Notes: a model not told the origin generated them from the sequence alone. 64,000 nucleotides of DNA from Elioraea sp. (GCF_022842375.1 NZ_JALHPR010000012.1:1-64000), one strand, 5' to 3'. Positions 34,396 to 45,482 are shown, counted from the first letter of the stretch. Program-made: numbers and translations.

Positions 34396-37272
34396 CTAGC
34401 GCGCCACGCGCGCGAGCGGAAATCCACGAAGGTCGCGCTGGGCGGTGCGGAATACGGCGTCCTGGGCATGGCCCTTCTCGCGGGCGAGAACACCGACGCG
34501 GCGCGAGACATACTCGCCCAGCGCAAGCGCCGAGACGACGCCGCGCTCGTCACGCCCCGCCCTGCCCGTCAACGCCTCGCGCACGGCAACGGCGAACACG
34601 CCGTTCTGGTCGTCATAGCTGTCGAGTGCCTCCTGGAGCGAGGTCGATGCCGTCAGCAGGTAGCGGCCCGTCTCGTTGCCGACGGAGGCGAGCGCATCCA
34701 CCGCCACCTGGCCGGCATAGCAGGTGTCCATCAGCAGGAACCCGTTGCGGGCGCGGATGCGTGAGAGGGCGCCGACAAGCACCTCGTCCGACAGCCCCTG
34801 GCGGCGCAGCGCATCCCACGACGACGCGTCCGTCACATCCTGCGGCAGGAACAGGAAACGCTCGTCGGGTTCCGTCTTCACGCCGTGGCCGGCGAGGTAG
34901 AGCAGGAACGTGTCCTGCGGACCGATCTCGCGCGAGAGGCGTTCGAGCGCGGCGAGGATGCCCTCCTTCGTCGCTGCCTCGTCGGTCAGCACTGTCACCT
35001 CGGTCGCAGCGAACAGGCCGACGGCACCGTCGCGCAGTGTCTCCGCCACCGTGGTCGCATCCGCCGCGGCGTAGCGGAGCGCGAGTTCGGGGATGCGATA
35101 GCGATCGACGCCGACCGCCATGACGAAGAGGCGGGAGGCGGCATCCGCCATCCCCAGCGCCTCGAGCCGAAGCGCGGGGGTTTCGGCGAACAGCCTGCCG
35201 GCGGCATCCCACGCCCTGACCTGGAGCGCGTTGGCCCCGGCATCGAGTGCGATGTCGATGCCGATCTCCGCCATCCCGGCAGGATCGACCCGCCCGACAT
35301 TGCGGCCATTGAGGAACACATCGACAGACCCGAGGCCGAGGCCGCGATCCTCGAGCTTGAGACCGAGGCGCACGCGGGTCGCGCCGATCGGCAGGGGCGC
35401 CTCGGCGTTGTGGGCGCGGCAGTCGCCGGTGATGTCGGGGATGCAGAGGCCGGCGAGCGTGACGCGCGGCTGCCTCGCGATCACGGCCCTGATGTCACCG
35501 AGCTCGGCGAGCCTGCGCGAGGCGGCGGCGGCATCACCGCCGAGCCTGGCGCGCACCACGGCGGGGGCATAGAGGGCGCGATAGGCCTGGGCAAAGGAGG
35601 CCCAGTCAGGCTGTTCCGCCCGCCCTCGGTTGAGGTGGACGCCGACGAGGTCCTGCCCGCCGCCCTCGCCATGGTCGAAGAAGCCTTCGGGCGTGAACAG
35701 CGCCCAGCGCGCGCCGTCGGCGTGGACGAACAGGGCCCCGCGCTCGGCGAGCGGTGTCGCGCCGCCGAGATCGAACCAGCGCAGCGTTCCGTCACCCAGC
35801 ATGGCGACGGCGGCATCCACGCCGGTAGCGACGGCGAGCGCCCAGACCGCGCCGCTCGTCGCCACTGCGGCGATCTCACGCCCCTGGCGGTTGAAGAGCC
35901 TGAGGCCGGTGTCGGTGCCGAGCAGCACGCGGTCGCCAGCGATGGCGGCACTGCGGGCGATCTCGCCACGACCGAGTGCAAGGCGTTGATTGTTCAGCTT
36001 CGGCGCGGTGCCGTCGCGCCACTCCGTCACGGCAAGCCCGCCGGACGAGAGCACGGCGAGTGCCACCGCCTGGCCACTCCCGGGCCCAAGTGTACGGGTA
36101 GAGATGTCGAAGCGGAGCCGCCCCGACGCTCCCGGCCACTCGACCGTCTGGGCATCGGCCGACACGGCTAGCGCCCCGCGGGCGATGCGCGGGTCCGATG
36201 CCGCCGGCCGTGGCGCGCGGGCAACGACCCCGTCGGGGCCGAGCAGGCCCCAGCCCGGGTCGGCGGCGGCATAGGCGAGCCCGCCCGTCGGCAGCGGCAG
36301 GAGATGGGTGATCGAATCGCGCGCGGCGGTGATGTCGCGCGCGGGGCCCAGACCGAAATCGGCCCAGCGGCGGATCACGCCAGCCTGCAAGCCGCTGGCC
36401 TGCTGGCCGAAGCCGGCGGCGTGCAGCTGCACCCCGCCGCGGCGGTCCGACGACCAGGCGACGGCCGGCAGGGCGGCCGCTGGAACGCCCGAGACATCCG
36501 GGGTGAACACGCGGCGGAGGCCGGCGGAGGCCAGGATGTCGACCGCCGCGACATTCTCGTAGCCGACCGCGACGAGAGCGCCATCCGGCGACAGCGCAAG
36601 GCCATAGGGGCGCGCCCTCTCACGCGGTGTGAGCTCGGCCGTTTTCCGGCCATCGGCGTCGTAGGCGCGGACCATGCCGTCAGCCGAAGCGGTGAAGAAC
36701 CGCCCGTCGCCAGCGAACACCACCGTGCGTGCGGGGCCGCGATAGGCGCTGTCCTCCGCCACGAGGCGGCCGTTGCGCGCGTCCCACAGCTTTACGCCGG
36801 CCTGTCCGCCAAGGGCAGCGGCGAGCCTGCTGCCATCCGCCGAGACGGCGATATGGTTGATCGGGGCCGGCAGGCCGCTGAGCCGGCCAAGCATGCGCTG
36901 TGTTGCCGTGTCAAAGAGATAGATCGAAAAACTACGATCCCACGCGAAGCCCGTGATACCCCCCGCATAGGCCCTGCGGCCATCGGGTGAGAGGGCGACG
37001 GCGAAGAGCTCTCCCTCCGCCTCGGGCCCGATCGGAGCACGAAGAACCCCACGTGACTCGCCCGAGGGGAGAGCCCAGAGGCGGACGGTCTTGTCGTCGG
37101 ATGCCGTGGCGAGCAACGTTCCGGCCGCATCGGTGGCCAGCCGCGTGACGGGGGCTGCGTGCCCTCCCGCCTCGATGCGGATGAACGGCGTATCGGGCGG
37201 CGCGGCCGGTTGTGCCGCGATCGGCGTGGCCAGCCCGACGGCGGCGAGCAGCCACGCCGCGGCAAGCCGCAT
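34396..37272 (-). CDS. Secreted WD40-repeat / caspase (peptidase C14) fusion protein
   Basis: 958-aa protein with an N-terminal signal peptide (MRLAAAWLLAAVGLATPIAA), so the whole molecule should lie in the periplasm or outside. Residues about 30-570 are WD40-type beta-propeller repeats: VTRLATDAAGTLLATASDDKTVRLW, FAVALSPDGRRAYAGG, INHIAVSADGSRLAAALG, YGLALSPDGALVAVGYENV. A linker with a beta sandwich follows (VDVFLNGRNVGRVD, ALQVRAWDAAGRLFAETP). The C-terminal caspase-like domain starts around residue 716 (LFVMAVGVDRYRIPEL) and has both catalytic residues: His796 in LYLAGHGVK and Cys851 in LLMDTCYAGQV. Probably a Lys/Arg- or Asp-directed peptidase; specificity unknown. It begins 5 bp after the glycine-zipper lipoprotein gene, so they form an operon. 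Confidence 0.9.
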   Translation of the reverse strand: MRLAAAWLLAAVGLATPIAAQPAAPPDTPFIRIEAGGHAAPVTRLATDAAGTLLATASDDKTVRLWALPSGESRGVLRAPIGPEAEGELFAVALSPDGRRAYAGGITGFAWDRSFSIYLFDTATQRMLGRLSGLPAPINHIAVSADGSRLAAALGGQAGVKLWDARNGRLVAEDSAYRGPARTVVFAGDGRFFTASADGMVRAYDADGRKTAELTPRERARPYGLALSPDGALVAVGYENVAAVDILASAGLRRVFTPDVSGVPAAALPAVAWSSDRRGGVQLHAAGFGQQASGLQAGVIRRWADFGLGPARDITAARDSITHLLPLPTGGLAYAAADPGWGLLGPDGVVARAPRPAASDPRIARGALAVSADAQTVEWPGASGRLRFDISTRTLGPGSGQAVALAVLSSGGLAVTEWRDGTAPKLNNQRLALGRGEIARSAAIAGDRVLLGTDTGLRLFNRQGREIAAVATSGAVWALAVATGVDAAVAMLGDGTLRWFDLGGATPLAERGALFVHADGARWALFTPEGFFDHGEGGGQDLVGVHLNRGRAEQPDWASFAQAYRALYAPAVVRARLGGDAAAASRRLAELGDIRAVIARQPRVTLAGLCIPDITGDCRAHNAEAPLPIGATRVRLGLKLEDRGLGLGSVDVFLNGRNVGRVDPAGMAEIGIDIALDAGANALQVRAWDAAGRLFAETPALRLEALGMADAASRLFVMAVGVDRYRIPELALRYAAADATTVAETLRDGAVGLFAATEVTVLTDEAATKEGILAALERLSREIGPQDTFLLYLAGHGVKTEPDERFLFLPQDVTDASSWDALRRQGLSDEVLVGALSRIRARNGFLLMDTCYAGQVAVDALASVGNETGRYLLTASTSLQEALDSYDDQNGVFAVAVREALTGRAGRDERGVVSALALGEYVSRRVGVLAREKGHAQDAVFRTAQRDLRGFPLARVAR

Positions 37273-37277
37273 CGGCG

Positions 37278-38279
37278 TCAGGACGTCAGTTCGAAGCCAC
37301 CGGCCGAGGCCCGCTCCGCCACCTGGACGCTCTGGTTGAAGTTGTCGCGCTTGGCCACGTTGGTCGCAGCCAGCGTGCGCACGTCGTCGCCCGATGCGGT
37401 GGCGGAAGACGGCGTGACGACGCGGGCATTGCCGACGCGCAGCGTATCGGCCGGCGCATAGCCGCGCATGCCCGACGGCGTCTCGATCAGGGCGAACCCG
37501 TCGCGCCCGCCGGTGACAGTCACCGTATCGCGGGGCGCGAGGCTCGCGATCTCGGGCGCTGCCGGGTCGGGGCGAAGGCGGACGGGGGCGGCGCGGGTGG
37601 CGACGGCCTGGCGCGAGGCAGGTGCTGCCGCCTTCTGCGCGGCGATCTGGTCCTTGGTACCGGGGGAGAGGTTGTCGGCGGCGACCTCGAACTCGGCCCC
37701 ACGTGTCTCGAGGCGGGCGTTGATCTGGCGGGCATTGGCGATGTCGCGGTCGGCCCAGCCCCTGATCTGGGTCATGCGGGCCTGGCCCTGGTCGGGGGTG
37801 ATGCGGCGGTCGGCCACGTCGGTGCGCACGGCCTTGGCCTGGGCGAAGCGGCAATCCATCAGCGCGTTGAAGGCCTGCTGGGTGCGGTCGATTTCGGCGT
37901 TTTCGCGGCCGATGTCGCCCTGCACGCGCCCGGCGAGGACGGCCTGGTCGCGGCTCTGCTGGTTCAGCGCGACCCAGTAGCCGGTCGCAGCCCCCGCGAT
38001 CGCGCCGGTGGCAGCGCCGATCGCCGCCCCGCGCGCGCTGCCGGAGAGGAGGCCACCGAGGAGCGCGCCGCCGGCCGCGCCGATGAAGGCGCCCTTCATG
38101 ATGTCCTCGGCGAAGAAATTGCCGGTGCTGTCGAGCGCGACCACGTAGGGGCGGCACTGGTCGGACGGGTCGGCCGCGCCGATGCGCTGCTCCTGGGTCG
38201 TCACGCAGCCGCCGAGCAGGCCGGCCATGGCGATGAGCGAGACGCCCTGGCGGAGCCGTGTGGCGCGGAAGAACTGCAT
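37278..38279 (-). CDS. Glycine-zipper and SH3-domain lipoprotein
   Basis: 333-aa lipoprotein (signal RLRQGVSLIAMAGLLGGC, lipobox LGGC). After the anchor comes a short domain with SDQCRPYVVALDSTGNFFAEDIM, a glycine zipper (GAFIGAAGGALLGGLLSG then ARGAAIGAATGAIAGAATG, about residues 63-104) likely to insert in or associate with membrane, a helical region with coiled-coil character (ENAEIDRTQQAFNALMDCRF), and an SH3-type bacterial domain near 230-282 (AAPVRLRPDPAAPEIASL, FALIETPSGMRGYAPAD). It starts with a gaggaaag ribosome site and is directly followed by the caspase gene. The likely role is to tether or regulate the caspase at the envelope; this is inference from position. Confidence 0.85.
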   Translation of the reverse strand: MQFFRATRLRQGVSLIAMAGLLGGCVTTQEQRIGAADPSDQCRPYVVALDSTGNFFAEDIMKGAFIGAAGGALLGGLLSGSARGAAIGAATGAIAGAATGYWVALNQQSRDQAVLAGRVQGDIGRENAEIDRTQQAFNALMDCRFAQAKAVRTDVADRRITPDQGQARMTQIRGWADRDIANARQINARLETRGAEFEVAADNLSPGTKDQIAAQKAAAPASRQAVATRAAPVRLRPDPAAPEIASLAPRDTVTVTGGRDGFALIETPSGMRGYAPADTLRVGNARVVTPSSATASGDDVRTLAATNVAKRDNFNQSVQVAERASAGGFELTS

Positions 38280-38533
38280 CGCTGGCTTTCCTCTTCGTGG
38301 CAGGCCTCACCGGGCCGGGTGCCGGCGGGGTGCGGATCGATCTGGGCCCGGATCATATGACCAAATCCGACATCGTCACAGCCCCGGCACGGCCTTGACG
38401 CATTCATGGCATCCTCGCGCGCTACGCCTGTGTGGCCCGCATCACGCTGCCCGAAGGGGCATTGCCAAGCCACGCGGCGTGGCGATATTGCGGAGTGCGA
38501 GGGGAATCCCTTGAGGAATGGAGAGGAGACGAC

Positions 38534-38917
38534 ATGTCGCGTTTCGTGGTTCCGTTGCTGGCCGCCGCCGCGCTGCTGGCCCCGGCCGTTCCGGCCGTGG
38601 CGCAGGATGCCGCCGCTGGCCAGCGCGTGTTCGCCCAGTGCCGTGCCTGCCATACGCCTGACCAGGGCGGCCGCAATGGCGTCGGCCCCAACATCTGGGG
38701 CATCGTCGGGCAGCCTGCCGGCAAGCGCGAGGGCTTCCGCTACTCCGCCAACATGCAGGAACTCGCCGCCGGCGGGCTCACCTGGACCAAGGAGAACCTC
38801 GACAAGTACCTGAACAACCCCAAGGACCTGGTGCCCCGCGGCTCGATGGCGTTTGCGGGCGTGCGCAATCCCGAGCAGCGCGCGAATCTGATCGCCTATC
38901 TCGAGACGCTGAAGTAG
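38534..38917 (+). CDS. Small periplasmic c-type cytochrome
   Basis: 127-aa class I cytochrome c. Signal peptide of about 24 residues ([20 protein letters not shown]), then the heme-binding CRACH motif in VFAQCRACHTPDQGGRNGVGPN, IWGIVGQPAGKREGFRYSANM, and a distal Met ligand in GSMAFAGVRNPEQRANLIAYLETL. This matches the mitochondrial-type cytochrome c / c2-like group used as a soluble electron carrier. ATG has a gagagGAG ribosome site. A GNRA-loop hairpin terminator follows. Confidence 0.92.
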   Translation: MSRFVVPLLAAAALLAPAVPAVAQDAAAGQRVFAQCRACHTPDQGGRNGVGPNIWGIVGQPAGKREGFRYSANMQELAAGGLTWTKENLDKYLNNPKDLVPRGSMAFAGVRNPEQRANLIAYLETLK

Positions 38918-38942
38918 CCATCCCGGCGTCCTGGGCCTTCCC

Positions 38943-38976
38943 GAACGGGGATCATGCGCAAGCATGGTCCCCGTTC
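38943..38976 (+). terminator. Terminator hairpin after the cytochrome c gene
   Basis: 15-bp arms (38943-38957 and 38962-38976) with one G-T wobble close on a GCAA tetraloop of GNRA type. The following sequence tgtcatt has a weak T content. Confidence 0.7.
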
Positions 38977-39070
38977 TGTCATTCGGCCCCCCCTTCCCTG
39001 CGCATGGCCGCTTCGCTAGCGTCGCGCCGCGGTCGGTCCCTGCCCGCGCAATGCAACCACGGAGACAGAC

Positions 39071-39319
39071 ATGTCATCGCCGACCTACGCAGACGGTGTG
39101 ACCGACATCAGCATCGTCGGCGCGACGGCGCGGATCCGCTTCCATGTGCTCGAGGCCGACACGGTGGAGCCGAAGAACCCGCCCAAGCCCGTGCACTCCT
39201 TCACCGTGGCGATGCCGGTCGAGAGCCTCGCACAGCTCTCCGAGAGCCTGCCCAAGCTCGTGCAGCAGCTGCTCGACAGCGGGCGGCTGAAGAAGCGCTC
39301 CTCCACCAAGGCGAATTGA
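39071..39319 (+). CDS. Small hypothetical protein (82 aa)
   Basis: No known family recognised. The protein has a beta-strand-rich start (ITDISIVGATARIRFHVLEAD type pattern) and an amphipathic helix LAQLSESLPKLVQQLLDSGRLKKR at the C-terminus; no signal peptide or membrane span. A good gaga-type ribosome site (cggagacagac ATG) and codon usage like its neighbours support it as real. It is convergent with the dpp operon end (9 bp away). Confidence 0.65.
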   Translation: MSSPTYADGVTDISIVGATARIRFHVLEADTVEPKNPPKPVHSFTVAMPVESLAQLSESLPKLVQQLLDSGRLKKRSSTKAN

Positions 39320-39328
39320 GCCTCGCCG

Positions 39329-40213
39329 CTACCGCTGGCGCGGGTCCAGCGCGTCGCGGAGCCCGTCGCCGACCAGGTTGAACGCCAGCACCACGACGAA
39401 GATCGACAGGCCGGGAAAGATCGCCATCCACGGCGCCTGTTCCATGAAGCGCTGCGCGGTGTTCAGCATGCTGCCCCAGGAGGGGGCGGGCGGTTGCTGG
39501 CCGAGCCCGAGGAACGACAGCGACGCCTCGGCGATGATGGCGGAGGCGATGGCGAGCGTTGCCTGCACCAGCAGCGGGGGGACGATGTTGGGCAGGATGT
39601 GGCGCACGGCGACCCGCCAGCGCGGGTTGCCCAGCCCCCGCGCCGCCTCGACGTAATCCTCCACCTTCGCGGCCATCGTGGCCCCGCGCGCGAGGCGGAT
39701 GAAGATCGGCGTCGCCGAGATGCCGATCGCGATCATCGCGTTCTCGAGCGAGGGGCCGAGGAAGGCCGCGAGCGCGATGGCGAGGATGAGGAACGGGCAG
39801 GCGAGCATCGCATCGGTGAAGCGCGAGATCAGCGCATCGACGCGCCCGCCGAGAAAGCCCGCGGTGAGCCCGATCGGTACGCCGGCCGCCAGTGCGATGG
39901 CCACCGAGATCACACCCGCCAGGAGGCTTGCCCTCGCCCCCCAGATGACGCGGGAGAGGATGTCGCGCCCGTTCTCGTCGGTGCCGAACCAGAATGCGGC
40001 CGAGGGTGGTTTCCGGATGGCGGCCCAGTTGGTGCGGGTCGGGTCATAGGGCGCGATCAGCGGGGCTGCGATCGCGATCGCGAAGAAGAGCAGGACGACG
40101 ACGAGCCCCGCCATCGCCACGCGGTGGCGCAGCAGGCGCCGCCAAGCCCGCCGCGCCGGGCTCTCGCCCCGCGCGGGTGCCGCCGTTGCGGTGATCACGG
40201 CCCCATCAGGCAT
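39329..40213 (-). CDS. dppC: Dipeptide/oligopeptide-type ABC transporter permease (DppC-like)
   Basis: 294-aa inner-membrane permease with six predicted helices. It has the OppBC-type N-terminal segment (RRLLRHRVAMAGLVVVLLFF), the FGTDENGRDILSRVIWGARASL motif of DppC proteins, the EAA-loop region VEAARGLGNPRWRVAVRHILPN that contacts the ATPases, and the end SLSFLGLGQQPPAPSWGSML. Overlaps the dppB stop by 8 bp; last gene of the six-gene operon. Substrate class (peptide versus other amphiphilic solutes, e.g. glutathione or sugars) cannot be fixed from sequence. Confidence 0.9.
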   Translation of the reverse strand: MPDGAVITATAAPARGESPARRAWRRLLRHRVAMAGLVVVLLFFAIAIAAPLIAPYDPTRTNWAAIRKPPSAAFWFGTDENGRDILSRVIWGARASLLAGVISVAIALAAGVPIGLTAGFLGGRVDALISRFTDAMLACPFLILAIALAAFLGPSLENAMIAIGISATPIFIRLARGATMAAKVEDYVEAARGLGNPRWRVAVRHILPNIVPPLLVQATLAIASAIIAEASLSFLGLGQQPPAPSWGSMLNTAQRFMEQAPWMAIFPGLSIFVVVLAFNLVGDGLRDALDPRQR

Positions 40214-41153
40214 GCCGGAGCCTCGGGTTGATCAGCACGTAGAGGACATCCGCCACCAGGTTCAGCAGGATGTAGAGCGCTGCCGTGACGAGAACCACGC
40301 CCTGCACCACGGGATAGTCGCGGTTGAACACCGCATCGACGATCAGCTTGCCGAAGCCGGGGATGGTGAAGACCTGCTCGGTCAACACGGCCCCTGACAG
40401 CAGCGTGCCGAGTTCCAACGCCCCCAGTGTGACGACGGGCACGAGCGCGTTGCGCAGCGCGTGCTTCAGGATCACCACCTTCTCGGCAAGCCCCTTGGCG
40501 CGGGCAGTGCGCACATAGTCCTGCCCCATCGCCTGGAGCATCGCCGAGCGCATGTGGCGCATGAACACCGCAGCGATGCCCGAGCCGAGGACGAAGGCCG
40601 GCATGATGGTGGTGGCGAGGCTCTGCCGCCAATCCTCCGTCAGCGGCACGTAGCCCGATGGCGGCAGCCAGCCGAGATGCACCGAGAAGAACAGGATCAT
40701 CATGATGCCGAGCCAGAAATTCGGCAGCGACAGCCCGGCAAGCCCGACCGCGTTCGCCCCCCAGTCGACCGGCGTATCCTTCCTGATGGCAGAGATGATG
40801 CCGAGCGGGATGCCTATGACGAGCGCGATGACGAAGGCCATCAGGCCAAGCTGCAACGTCACGGGAAGCTTCTGCGCGATGACGCCCGCGATCGGCTCGC
40901 GGATGCGCCAGGAGAAGCCGAGGTCGCCCTGCACCACGCCCCAGAGCCAGATGCCGTATTGCACGACGATCGGCTTGTCGAGATTGAGCTCGGCGCGGAT
41001 CTGCGCGAGCACGAGCGGATCGCCCCGCTCCTCGCCGGCAAGGATCAGGGCCGGATCCCCGGGCATCAATTGCTGAAGCCCGAAGATCAGCACCGAGACG
41101 AACAGCAGGGTGGGGATGGTCTGCCCCACCCTGCGTGCGAGGAACGGAAGCAT
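40206..41153 (-). CDS. dppB: Dipeptide/oligopeptide-type ABC transporter permease (DppB-like)
   Basis: 315-aa inner-membrane permease. Starts MLPFLARRVGQTIPTLLFVSVLIF (first helix) and continues with the DppB-typical QQLMPGDPALILAGEERGDP, GLAGLSLPNFWLGIMMILFF, and the EAA-like loop YVRTARAKGLAEKVVILKHALRN. It pairs with DppC to form the channel. The start is 6 bp from the end of the binding-protein gene. Confidence 0.9.
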   Translation of the reverse strand: MLPFLARRVGQTIPTLLFVSVLIFGLQQLMPGDPALILAGEERGDPLVLAQIRAELNLDKPIVVQYGIWLWGVVQGDLGFSWRIREPIAGVIAQKLPVTLQLGLMAFVIALVIGIPLGIISAIRKDTPVDWGANAVGLAGLSLPNFWLGIMMILFFSVHLGWLPPSGYVPLTEDWRQSLATTIMPAFVLGSGIAAVFMRHMRSAMLQAMGQDYVRTARAKGLAEKVVILKHALRNALVPVVTLGALELGTLLSGAVLTEQVFTIPGFGKLIVDAVFNRDYPVVQGVVLVTAALYILLNLVADVLYVLINPRLRHA

Positions 41154-41159
41154 CCGCCC

Positions 41160-42680
41160 TCAGTTCGCGAGCCGGAGGCCCTGGACGCGGATCAGCCCGT
41201 CCGGGACGTTCACGAAGCCGGTCAGCCGCGCGGTGTGCGCCACGATGTTCTTGCGGTGCCAGAGATAGAGGCGCGAGCGGTCCTCCACCACGGCGAGCTT
41301 GTACATCTGCTCATAGATCGCCACGCGCTTGGCGGGGTCGGTCTCCACGCGCGCGGCGTCGAGCAGGCGATCAACCTCGGCATTCGCGTACTTGCCGTCA
41401 TTCTGCGGCCCGCGGCTGTGCACGAACGTCCAGAGATTGCCGTCAGGGTCGGTGCGGCCAGACCAGGCGAGCAGGTAGGCCTCGAAATCCCCGCGCGTCG
41501 CGGCCTGGAGCGAGGAGGCGAACTCCATGGCGTTGAGCGTGATCTCGAAGCCGGCTTCGGCCGCCATCGCCTGGATCACCTCGCCGACCTGGCGAAGCTC
41601 CGGGTTGTTCGGCACCGTCAGCATCACCCTGACCGGCGTGGCGACGCCCGCCTCGCGGATCAGCGCCCGCGCGCGGGCAACGTCCCGCGTCGGCGGGGTG
41701 AGTGACTTCACGTGGAAGGGCGAGGTTGGCGGAACCGCCTGCCAGGTCGGGGTGAACATGCCGTTGTAGACGACCTGGTTGATCGTTGCGCGATCGATGG
41801 CGAGGTCGAGCGCCTGGCGCACCTTCGCGTGCTGGCCGAGCGGCGTCTGCCCCCGCGGCCCGTTGCCGATGTTGATGGTGATGCCCTGGTAGCCGAGCTC
41901 GTCCGACATCGAGAGGCGGAGGCGGTTGTTGCGCTGCACGGCGGCGACGTCGTTCGTGCCGATCGTCTGCACGAGCTCGAGCGAGCCTGCCTGGAGGTTG
42001 GCAAGCCGCACGGTGTCATCGGGGATCGGCTGGTAGACGATGCGCTGGAGGTGGATGTTCTGCGCATCCCAGTAGTCGGCGAAACGCTCGACCACGATGC
42101 GGTCCTGCGCGACACGCTCGACGAAGCGGAAGGGCCCGGCGCAGACGGGCCGCGTGCCGAACTGCGCGCCCGCGGCCTCGGCCGCCTTGGGGCTGACGAT
42201 CATGCCGGCACGGTCGGTCAATTGCGACAGGAAGGGAGCGAAGGGTACCTTCAGCGTTACCCGCACAGTGGTGGGGTTCACCACCTCGACCTTCTCCATC
42301 GCGTTGATCTCGCCGCGGCGGAAGCTGCCCTGCATGGTGAGGTGCCGGTTCAGCGAGTAGCGGACAGCCTCCGCGTCCATCACCTCGCCGTCATGGAACT
42401 TCACGCCCTCGCGGATCGTGATGGCGAGCGTCGTCGGGCTCTCCCACCGATACCCCGTGGCAAGCTGGGGAACGATGTTGAGGTCCTTGTCGATGTCGAA
42501 CAGCTTGTCGCAGAGCGAGGCGAACACGATGCGCCCGACGAAGGTGCGCGCGAGCGTCGGGTCCATGATGTCGGGGTCCTCGCGGAGCCCGATGCGAAGC
42601 GTCTGCGCCGAGGCGGGCGCGGCTGCCACGGCCGCGGCAAGCAGCGCGGCTGCTGCCAAAAGCGTGCGTCTGAACGTCAT
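41160..42680 (-). CDS. ABC transporter substrate-binding protein, family 5 (DppA/OppA-like)
   Basis: 506-aa periplasmic binding protein. Signal peptide [20 protein letters not shown] with cleavage ASA-Q (about residue 25). Family 5 signatures: [65 protein letters not shown], and [22 protein letters not shown]. Such proteins bring peptides, glutathione, nickel chelates or oligosaccharides to the DppBC channel. ATG (ggaggttcacg ATG) overlaps the stop of the dppF gene (ATGA). Confidence 0.9.
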   Translation of the reverse strand: MTFRRTLLAAAALLAAAVAAAPASAQTLRIGLREDPDIMDPTLARTFVGRIVFASLCDKLFDIDKDLNIVPQLATGYRWESPTTLAITIREGVKFHDGEVMDAEAVRYSLNRHLTMQGSFRRGEINAMEKVEVVNPTTVRVTLKVPFAPFLSQLTDRAGMIVSPKAAEAAGAQFGTRPVCAGPFRFVERVAQDRIVVERFADYWDAQNIHLQRIVYQPIPDDTVRLANLQAGSLELVQTIGTNDVAAVQRNNRLRLSMSDELGYQGITINIGNGPRGQTPLGQHAKVRQALDLAIDRATINQVVYNGMFTPTWQAVPPTSPFHVKSLTPPTRDVARARALIREAGVATPVRVMLTVPNNPELRQVGEVIQAMAAEAGFEITLNAMEFASSLQAATRGDFEAYLLAWSGRTDPDGNLWTFVHSRGPQNDGKYANAEVDRLLDAARVETDPAKRVAIYEQMYKLAVVEDRSRLYLWHRKNIVAHTARLTGFVNVPDGLIRVQGLRLAN

Positions 42681-43767
42681 CGTGAACCTCCCATCGTCTG
42701 ACCAGTCACTGAGGGTGTCGTTCCGCCGCCGAACCAGGCGGCGAGCCGGGCAAGCCGCGCACGGCCCGGACCATGCGCTGCATCGTGGATGTCGGCAGCC
42801 GGCAGGCTCTGCCAATGGTGGCAGGCGACGCTGTGGCCATCGCCGGCCAGCGTCAACACGGGGTCCTCGGCGCGGCAGCGATCGGTCGCGAAGGCGCAGC
42901 GCGTGTGGAAGCGGCAGCCGGATGGCGGGTTGCGCGGGGATGGCGGATCGCCGGTCACCAGGGCTGCCGAACGCGTGGCCTCCGGCTCCGGCCGCGGCAC
43001 GGCGGCGAGCAGCGCGCGCGTATAGGGATGCTTCGGCGCGCCGAACACGGAACGTTTCGGCCCCGTCTCGACGATGCGGCCGAGATACATCACCGCGACC
43101 CGATCCGCGATATGACGCACGACGGCCAGGTCATGCGCGATCAGCAGGAACCCCAAGCCGAAGCGGCCGAGCAGGTCAGCCAGCAGGTTGATCACCTGCG
43201 CCTGGATCGAGACATCGAGCGCCGAGACGGGCTCATCGCCCACGATCAGCTTCGGCTCGCAGGCGAGCGCGCGCGCGATGCCGATGCGCTGGCGCTGCCC
43301 GCCCGAGAATTCGTGCGGATAGCGCTGTGCCTGCTCTGGCCTGAGCCCCACCGTCGCGAGAAGCTCCGCCACGCGCTCATCGACCGCCGCACCCTCGCGC
43401 AGCCTGTGCAGCCTGATCGGCTCGGCCAGGATCTGGCCTACCGTCATGCGCGGGTTCAGCGAGGCGAAGGGGTCCTGGAAGATCAGCTGCATGTGCCGGC
43501 GCGCGGCGCGCAGGCTCGGCTCGTCCATCGCCGTGAGGTCGGCACCATCGAACATGATGCGGCCGGCATCGGGCTCGATCAGCCTGAGCGCCAGCCGCGC
43601 GGCGGTCGACTTGCCGCAGCCGCTTTCGCCGACGAGCGCCAGCGTCTCTCCCGCCGCCACGGCAAGGTCAATGCCGTCGACGGCGCGCACCGCACCGGAG
43701 CGCCGGCCGAGCAATCCGCCGGTGACGGGGAAATGTTTCACGAGGCCGGTCGCGTGGAGAAGCTGGG

Positions 43768-43771
<4 letters not shown>
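42677..43771 (-). CDS. dppF: ABC transporter ATP-binding protein (DppF-like)
   Basis: 364-aa cytosolic ATPase subunit. Walker [14 protein letters not shown] (about residues 48-60), Q-loop [16 protein letters not shown], signature [15 protein letters not shown], Walker [16 protein letters not shown]-loop LIAHDLAV. The C-terminal oligopeptide-transporter extension has the Cys pattern [15 protein letters not shown] and is followed by an unusual 40-residue tail. Overlaps dppD by 4 bp and the binding-protein gene by 4 bp. Confidence 0.92.
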
Positions 43772-44750
<979 letters not shown>

Positions 44751-44754
<4 letters not shown>

Positions 44755-45482
44755 GAGCCTGGAACATCGTCATCGGGCGTTCCGTCCGCCGCGATCGCTG
44801 CGTTGATCACCGCGCGGTCGAACGTGCCGGGGTGGCCGGACCCGGCGAGGAAGCGGCGGTAGACGGCGAAGCGCGCGAGGGAGCGGCGATGAAGCCGTCG
44901 CAGTTCCGGCAACGGGTCGGCGTGATCGTCGACGCGGAGGTCGAGATCGGCGTAGGGATCGGACGACGCGACCTTCAGCGCGGCACTCTGCTTGCCGCGC
45001 GCATCCCCGCCGGCCGCCTCGCCAGCATCGAGGGCGCGCAGCAGCCGCTCGGCCATCGGCAGTCCCTCGGCGGCGGCGGCCTCGTAGGCGCGGGCCGTGG
45101 CGAGGATTACCCCCTCGCCCGCAAGCATGTTGCCGGCCACCGAACAGTCACGCCCCTGCGTATGGCCTGCCCAGGCAACGCACTCCCCCCCCGTGTGCTG
45201 GCCGATGCGGCCTTCTGCATCCAGGATGTGCAGTTGCCGGAACGCGCGGCCGGCATCAGCCGAAGTCAGCGCGGCCACCACCTCGGGCGCCGCCGCCCCC
45301 TGGCGCAGCGCGGCGAGGCCCTCGGCCGCATACATCGGGTTCATCAGCGCCTGGGTGGACAGCGCAGCCACCCCGCCCTCGACATGCGGGCAGAGGGCGC
45401 CGACGGCGAAGAAACGCGTGGCCACCGCCACACCAAGCGTGCCGCTCAGAGGATCGCGCGCCAGGATCGACCAGGTCATCAT
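44751..45482 (-). CDS. DUF1028 family protein, first gene of the dpp operon
   Basis: 243-aa protein matching the DUF1028 family, which is thought to have an Ntn-hydrolase-type fold. Motifs: SILARDPLSGTLGVAVATRFFAVG, LCPHVEGGVAALSTQALMNPMYAAEGL, DCSVAGNMLAGEGVILATARAYE, and LDLRVDDHADPLPELRRLH. DUF1028 genes occur with peptide ABC transporters, suggesting hydrolysis of an imported amide or peptide (inference). A second in-frame ATG directly follows the first; the gggggaATGATG context suits either. Operon promoter should lie just upstream. Confidence 0.82.
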
